17,658 nt of DNA. Origin: RGIG2707 sp045600065. GTDB lineage: Bacteria; Bacillota; Clostridia; Peptostreptococcales; Anaerovoracaceae. How positions within the stretch are numbered: the first letter of the stretch is position 1; each line of letters begins with the position of its first letter. A model generated the notes under the pieces. The model did not search any database. It saw only the letters and a program-made list of their open reading frames with translations, and was not told the origin of the DNA. Below, piece after piece: positions 14,100 through 17,658 of the stretch. Location of the stretch: NCBI GenBank assembly GCA_045600065.1, contig JAZRXE010000061.1, forward strand, positions 1 to 17,658, read 5' to 3'. The translations under genes were made by a program, and so were the position numbers.

Positions 14100-14699
14100 A
14101 TGAGGCACTACGCAAAACCCTTAAACAATCTGATAGCAGAGCTGGGCAAGCTTCCCGGAATAGGAGGAAAATCTGCCCAGAGGCTGGCCTTTCACATACT
14201 TTCCATGACAGACGCAGATGCCTCCAGGCTGGCAGATTCAATAGTTCAGGCAAAGACACAGATGAAGTATTGCAGCATATGCGGCAATCTTACCGATGTG
14301 GATCCCTGCAGCATCTGCTCGGATCAGACCAGAGACCGAAGCACCATTTGCGTGGTGGAAAGCCCCAGGGATGTTTTCGCCATGGAGCGCATCAGGGAAT
14401 ATAACGGGCTTTATCATGTGCTTAACGGAGCGATTTCCCCCATGGACGGAATAGGCCCGGAGGATATCAATCTTAAAAGTCTGATCATCCGGCTGCAGCA
14501 GGAGGATATCAAAGAGCTGATCCTGGCTACCAATCCCAACATAGAAGGAGAAGCCACCGCCATGTACATCGCCAAGCTGGTGAAGCCCGCCGGCATCAAG
14601 GTGACCCGCATCGCTCACGGACTGCCTGTGGGCGGAGATCTGGAATATGCAGACGAGGTGACTATTTCCAAAGCTCTCGAAGGAAGAAGGGAGCTGTAA
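14100..14699 (+). CDS. recR: Recombination mediator protein RecR
   Basis: RecR works with RecO (and RecF) to load RecA on single-stranded DNA at gaps. The 199-aa protein has the helix-hairpin-helix LGKLPGIGGKSAQRLAFHI (15-33), a Cys4 zinc finger (C58, C61, C70, C73) and a Toprim domain (about 82-175) with VVESPRDVFAMER and TNPNIEGEATAMY. It ends in the conserved RIAHGLPVGGDLEYADEVT. Length is exactly that of the family. I chose the ATG at 14100, one base after the ybaB stop. An upstream in-frame ATG at 14064 would add 12 unconserved residues inside ybaB. The RBS is weak (GGGGA), consistent with coupling. Confidence 0.96.
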   Translation: MRHYAKPLNNLIAELGKLPGIGGKSAQRLAFHILSMTDADASRLADSIVQAKTQMKYCSICGNLTDVDPCSICSDQTRDRSTICVVESPRDVFAMERIREYNGLYHVLNGAISPMDGIGPEDINLKSLIIRLQQEDIKELILATNPNIEGEATAMYIAKLVKPAGIKVTRIAHGLPVGGDLEYADEVTISKALEGRREL

Positions 14700-15484
14700 T
14701 GAGCACTCCCGGATTTCTGCCTGTGCCCGATCCTGTAGCCATACCGGACTTTCTGGGCATAGAGGGACTGGATATAATGTGGTATGCGATCTGCCTTACC
14801 TCGGGCATTGTGACAGGCACGGCTCTTGCGTATTTCAGGGCTCCCGGAAAGGGTCTGGACTCCGAGCGCCTGCTGGATCTGGTGCTTTACTGCATACCTG
14901 TGTCAGTGATCTGCGCACGGGCATATTATGTTATCTTCAGCTGGGAAAACTATGCCGGAGATTTCATTAAGATGATCAATATACGCGGCGGCGGACTTGC
15001 CATACACGGCGGCCTTATAGGCGGCATAGGCATGGGCTGCATTCTGCTCAGAAAATGGAAGGACAGCCCCTCGGAATGGATAGATCTGATAATGCCCAGC
15101 GTTGCCATAGGCCAGGCAATAGGGCGCTGGGGCAATTATTTCAACAGCGAGGCCCACGGAGGCCCCACGGATCTGCCCTGGGCGATCTATGCTGACGGAG
15201 AGCTGGTACATCCCACATTTCTGTATGAGAGCATATGGTGCCTGCTTTTGTGCATCTTTTTGCTTTGGATAGATCAAAAGTCAGGGTTCGCTTATAAACA
15301 GACTTCTCTGTATCTGATGCTCTACGGCGCGGAGCGCTTTTTTGTGGAAGGACTGCGCACCGACAGCCTGTGGATAGGCCCCTTCAGGCAGGCACAGCTT
15401 ATCAGCATTGCGGCCATGGCAGCCGGAGCGGTAATGTATATCAGAGGCAGCCGGGCCCAGCGGCACCCGGAGCAGGATTTCTGA
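14699..15484 (+). CDS. lgt: Prolipoprotein diacylglyceryl transferase Lgt
   Basis: Lgt transfers diacylglycerol from phosphatidylglycerol to the lipobox cysteine of prelipoproteins, the first step of lipoprotein maturation in the cytoplasmic membrane. The 261-aa product has several hydrophobic helices and the Lgt blocks RGGGLAIHGGLIGG (96-109) with His103, and IGRWGNYFNSEAHG (141-154), with Arg143. HPTFLYES (171-178) follows, as in the family. The ATG overlaps the recR stop as TAATG, with GGAAGAAGGGAG before it. It is the last gene of the dnaX-trmO-ybaB-recR-lgt group, ending 29 bases before a terminator. Association of lgt with recR is unusual compared with its common hprK/lgt neighbourhood. 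Confidence 0.95.
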   Translation: MSTPGFLPVPDPVAIPDFLGIEGLDIMWYAICLTSGIVTGTALAYFRAPGKGLDSERLLDLVLYCIPVSVICARAYYVIFSWENYAGDFIKMINIRGGGLAIHGGLIGGIGMGCILLRKWKDSPSEWIDLIMPSVAIGQAIGRWGNYFNSEAHGGPTDLPWAIYADGELVHPTFLYESIWCLLLCIFLLWIDQKSGFAYKQTSLYLMLYGAERFFVEGLRTDSLWIGPFRQAQLISIAAMAAGAVMYIRGSRAQRHPEQDF

Positions 15485-15513
15485 GCTTTCCGCGCATTTG
15501 ATATCGAAAGGCG

Positions 15514-15538
15514 AAAGCCTTGAAAATACAGGCTTTTT
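15514..15538 (+). terminator. Terminator of the dnaX-lgt operon
   Basis: AAAGCCT (15514-15520) pairs with AGGCTTT (15530-15536) around nine bases, with a T5 run at 15534-15538. It lies only three bases before the ychF RBS GAGG (15541-15544), so it could also modulate read-through into ychF. Confidence 0.75.
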
Positions 15539-15554
15539 ATGAGGTATAAAGAAA

Positions 15555-16691
15555 ATGAAATTAGGTATCGTAGGGCTCCCCAATGTGGGAAAGAGCACAC
15601 TTTTCAACGCTATAACCCAGGCAGGCGCGGAGTGCGCCAATTATCCGTTCTGTACCATTGAGCCCAATGTGGGCGTGGTCGCAGTACCCGATGAAAGGGT
15701 CAGAAAGCTCCACGAAATTTATGATTCCCAAAAGACCACATTCGCGACTATAGAGTTCTGCGATATCGCAGGCCTTGTAAAGGGCGCGTCGAAGGGCGAG
15801 GGCCTTGGCAACCAGTTTCTTGGTCATATCAGAGAGGTGGATGCCATAATTCATGTGGTCCGCTGCTTCGAGAACGAGAACATAATCCATGTGGATGGGC
15901 ACATAGACCCGGCTTCGGACATCGATACCATCAATACCGAGCTTATTCTTTCCGATATGGAGATACTGGAAAGGCGCATAGGCAAGGTTAAATCCGGCAT
16001 GAAGGGCGGAAACAAGGCCCAGGCCGGAGAGCTGGCCATTATGGAGCGCATCATGGAGGGTCTTGGGGAAGGCCGCAATGCCCGCAGCCTGAGCTTCGAC
16101 GCAGACGAGCTCCCCTTTGTGGAAAGCATAGGCCTGCTTTCATATAAGCCCATCATATATGTTGCCAATGTGGATGAAGACGACGCCCCGGAGCTTTCCG
16201 GAGATCTTACCGGGGCAAGTGCTGATTCGCTGGAGGCCATCAACCCTTATGTGGCTGAGGTAAAGCGCATTGCACAGGCAGAGAATTCCCGGCTGGTGGC
16301 AGTCTGCGCTTCTCTGGAGGAAGAGATCTCGCAGCTGGAGGACGAGGAAAAGCAGGAATTCATCAGCGATCTGGGCCTTGCTGAAAGCGGCCTGGACAGG
16401 CTCATCAAGGCATCCTACAGCCTGCTGAAGCTCATATCCTTCCTTACCGCAGGCTCGGACGAGTGCAGGGCCTGGACCATCAGGGAGGGCACCAAGGCTC
16501 CTCAGGCGGCAGGCAAGATCCATACGGACTTTGAGCGTGGCTTTATTCGGGCGGAGACCATAGCCTACGACAAGTTCATGGAGGTTGGCGGCAGCATGGC
16601 CAGCGCCAGGGAGAAGGGCTTCCTGCGCTCCGAGGGCAAGGATTACGTGATGAAAGACGGAGACATCGTCAATTTCTTATTCAACGTATAA
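15555..16691 (+). CDS. ychF: Redox-regulated ATPase/GTPase YchF (Obg family)
   Basis: YchF is a universally conserved Obg-type P-loop protein that prefers ATP and associates with ribosomes. Motifs in the 378-aa product: P-loop GLPNVGKST (7-15), switch FCTIEPN (32-38), DIAGLVKGASKGEGLGNQFL (70-89), and NVDE in place of the G4 NKxD, as expected for YchF. A coiled-coil helical domain and a C-terminal TGS domain (TAGSDECRAWTIREGTKAPQ) follow, and it ends DGDIVNFLFNV. It is about 12-15 residues longer than typical members. The extra part lies at about 205-222, between NVDE and NPYV (DDAPELSGDLTGASADSLEA). The start ATG at 15555 follows GAGG by ten bases. Confidence 0.96.
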   Translation: MKLGIVGLPNVGKSTLFNAITQAGAECANYPFCTIEPNVGVVAVPDERVRKLHEIYDSQKTTFATIEFCDIAGLVKGASKGEGLGNQFLGHIREVDAIIHVVRCFENENIIHVDGHIDPASDIDTINTELILSDMEILERRIGKVKSGMKGGNKAQAGELAIMERIMEGLGEGRNARSLSFDADELPFVESIGLLSYKPIIYVANVDEDDAPELSGDLTGASADSLEAINPYVAEVKRIAQAENSRLVAVCASLEEEISQLEDEEKQEFISDLGLAESGLDRLIKASYSLLKLISFLTAGSDECRAWTIREGTKAPQAAGKIHTDFERGFIRAETIAYDKFMEVGGSMASAREKGFLRSEGKDYVMKDGDIVNFLFNV

Positions 16692-16703
16692 CTCGACTAA
16701 GAA

Positions 16704-16719
16704 CGTTGAAATTTCAACG
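16704..16719. repeat. 16-bp perfect palindrome after ychF
   Basis: CGTTGAAATTTCAACG is a perfect palindrome starting 12 bases past the ychF stop. No T-run follows, so it is not a terminator. It could be a protein-binding or recombination site, but function is not shown. Confidence 0.6.
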
Positions 16720-16742
16720 GTTTACGGCGCCGGAAAATCGGT

Positions 16743-16764
16743 TTTACGACAAATTTACGACAAA
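16743..16764. repeat. Two tandem copies of an 11-bp repeat
   Basis: TTTACGACAAA occurs twice in direct tandem (16743-16753, 16754-16764). Further TTTACG hexamers lie nearby at about 16721 and 16849. Short tandem sites of this kind sometimes flank integration sites, which is only an inference here. Confidence 0.55.
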
Positions 16765-16804
16765 TTCGCACATTTCCGAAAATCAGGATATTTTCAGAAG
16801 GATT

Positions 16805-16841
16805 CCGTTCACGGTTTTATTGAACTGTGAACGGTTTTTTT
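16805..16841 (+). terminator. Strong terminator downstream of ychF
   Basis: CCGTTCACGGTT (16805-16816) pairs over 12 bp, with one G-T pair, with AACTGTGAACGG (16823-16834) around a six-base loop. Seven T follow. Confidence 0.9.
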
Positions 16842-16885
16842 ATATCGTTTACGATCCGGTCGTGTAGAAATGTTCAATGCTCTTA

Positions 16886-16894
16886 TGTTACAAT
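16886..16894 (+). promoter_or_regulatory. Extended -10 promoter for the small hypothetical gene
   Basis: TGT followed by TACAAT (16889-16894) makes an extended -10. No clear -35 is seen 16-18 bases upstream. It would start transcription near 16901, about 36 bases before the chosen start at 16937. Confidence 0.45.
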
Positions 16895-16936
16895 CCTTTT
16901 GGAAAAAGAAATAAATATATGAGGGTTTGCAGGATT

Positions 16937-17134
16937 ATGAGCAGAGAAGAACAGTTTGAAGCGATGCTTAACGACATACAACAGGAATATTCAGATGTTT
17001 CCGATAAAATGGAAGCTCTGAAGGCGGCAGGCAAAGAAAAATCAGTCACTTTCAAGCAGCTTTTCGCAAGAAAGCTCGCTTTGCAGAACATTCTTATTAT
17101 CTACAAGAATCACGGATTGATAGATTCATTTTAG
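16937..17134 (+). CDS. Small hypothetical protein, helical
   Basis: The 65-aa product, starting MSREEQFEAML, has no membrane segment, signal or catalytic motif. It is rich in Glu, Lys, Gln and Ala with heptad-like spacing (DIQQEYSDVSDKMEALKAAG, about 13-32). A second helix LFARKLALQNILIIYKNHGL follows, so a helical hairpin or coiled-coil dimer is likely. Small proteins of similar layout are common in Clostridia, but I do not know a named function. I chose the ATG at 16937 because GAGGG lies 11 bases upstream with AGG nearer. Earlier in-frame ATGs at 16877 and 16919 have poorer sites. It lies behind a promoter and before an XRE-type regulator, in an AT-richer stretch. Confidence 0.6.
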   Translation: MSREEQFEAMLNDIQQEYSDVSDKMEALKAAGKEKSVTFKQLFARKLALQNILIIYKNHGLIDSF

Positions 17135-17267
17135 GATAAAAAAACTGAATTTCTTGCTCGTTTTCAATCATGTAAACTCATGTTGCGGAAATGTAAAGTC
17201 GTAGTGGTGGAGGAGAAAACGCCTTTTGGTTATTATGTAGCCATAAAATAAACAAGGAGGACTTTGT

Positions 17268-17658
17268 ATGAACGTATCAGAAAAGCTCATACAGTTACGC
17301 AAATCAAAAGGCTTGTCTCAGGAAGAATTGGCAGAGAAGATTGATGTTTCCCGTCAGGCCATATCTCGTTGGGAGACGGGAACTTCATTGCCGGATGCAA
17401 ATAATATTCTTGCCCTAAGCAAGTTATACAATGTCACAACAGATTATCTTCTTAATTCCGATTATGTCAGTGACGAAGACTTGCCCAAAGTGAAGGAAAA
17501 CAAAACGATTCTTCATAACAACCTTACCCTCATCGCAAATATTGCACAGGCATCCTTTCTGAATGCTGCGGCGCAGCCATGGGTTGGTGTAGGTGCAAAT
17601 GATTCACTTGCTATCGCCATCAAGCTTATCCCTCTTCTTCTGGCGTCTATCTGGATGG
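17268..17658 (+). CDS. XRE family transcriptional regulator with hydrophobic C-terminal part (partial)
   Basis: The frame is open from ATG 17268 to the window end, so at least 130 residues are seen and the 3' end is missing. Residues 1-65 are a Cro/C1-type helix-turn-helix: MNVSEKLIQLRKSKGLSQEE, then LAEKIDVSRQAISRWETGTS and a tail YNVTTDYLL. This is the standard layout of small clostridial XRE repressors. After an acidic-basic linker (about 66-80) comes a stretch ending in LAIAIKLIPLLLASIWM, which looks like the first membrane helix. Membrane-anchored XRE proteins of this form exist, with unknown signals. AAGGAGG lies seven bases before the ATG. The target genes are not visible here. Confidence 0.85.
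   Translation, partial: MNVSEKLIQLRKSKGLSQEELAEKIDVSRQAISRWETGTSLPDANNILALSKLYNVTTDYLLNSDYVSDEDLPKVKENKTILHNNLTLIANIAQASFLNAAAQPWVGVGANDSLAIAIKLIPLLLASIWM

Noticed and set aside
17180..17251. 23-codon open frame before the XRE gene
   Set aside because: It has no RBS and no known motif; too short to support as a gene without conservation data.

Overview
The window reads as chromosome of a low-to-mid GC Bacillota, most likely a gut-type Clostridia. The reasons are: lexA with a Bacillus-type SOS box (CGAAC-N4-GTT), an infC-rpmI-rplT operon with an attenuated leader, PcrA rather than UvrD, an SRP RNA directly upstream of dnaX, a dnaX-ybaB-recR cluster, and GGAGG-type ribosome binding sites throughout. 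Species cannot be fixed from the sequence alone.

Layout. (1) Positions 1-1240, minus strand: two adjacent half-size ChrA-family membrane proteins with their own promoter, after a short repeat-like tail at the window edge. (2) 1232-3387: minus-strand lexA and plus-strand infC-rpmI-rplT diverge from a compact control region. It holds an SOS box over the lexA -35, a separate 7-bp dyad, the infC promoter and a leader ending in an attenuator-like hairpin. infC most likely starts at ATT. (3) 3433-5958: two peptidase-type hydrolases, an M19 dipeptidase and an AbgB-like M20 amidohydrolase, suggesting dipeptide and acylated amino acid salvage. (4) 5994-6560: a 75-aa protein whose promoter and RBS lie inside a 50-bp imperfect dyad, then a promoter plus a structured stretch with two T-run hairpins ahead of pcrA. 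(5) 6559-11726: pcrA, ligA and a pyridoxamine kinase-like gene. (6) 11738-15538: SRP RNA, then dnaX-trmO-ybaB-recR-lgt, tightly packed with start/stop overlaps and closed by a terminator. (7) 15555-16841: ychF and an intergenic region with a 16-bp palindrome, an 11-bp tandem repeat and a strong terminator. (8) 16937-17658: an AT-richer tail with a small hypothetical protein and the 5' part of an XRE-type regulator with a hydrophobic C-terminal part, possibly the edge of an acquired segment.

Most of the window is housekeeping: translation initiation and ribosome assembly, DNA repair and replication (LexA, PcrA, LigA, DnaX, YbaB, RecR), tRNA modification, lipoprotein maturation and protein targeting. 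I do not see an obvious new defence or mobile system. The least explained items are the minimal DnaX that stops at the end of domain III, the dyad that buries the RBS of the 75-aa gene, the structured RNA candidate before pcrA, and the repeat cluster behind ychF.
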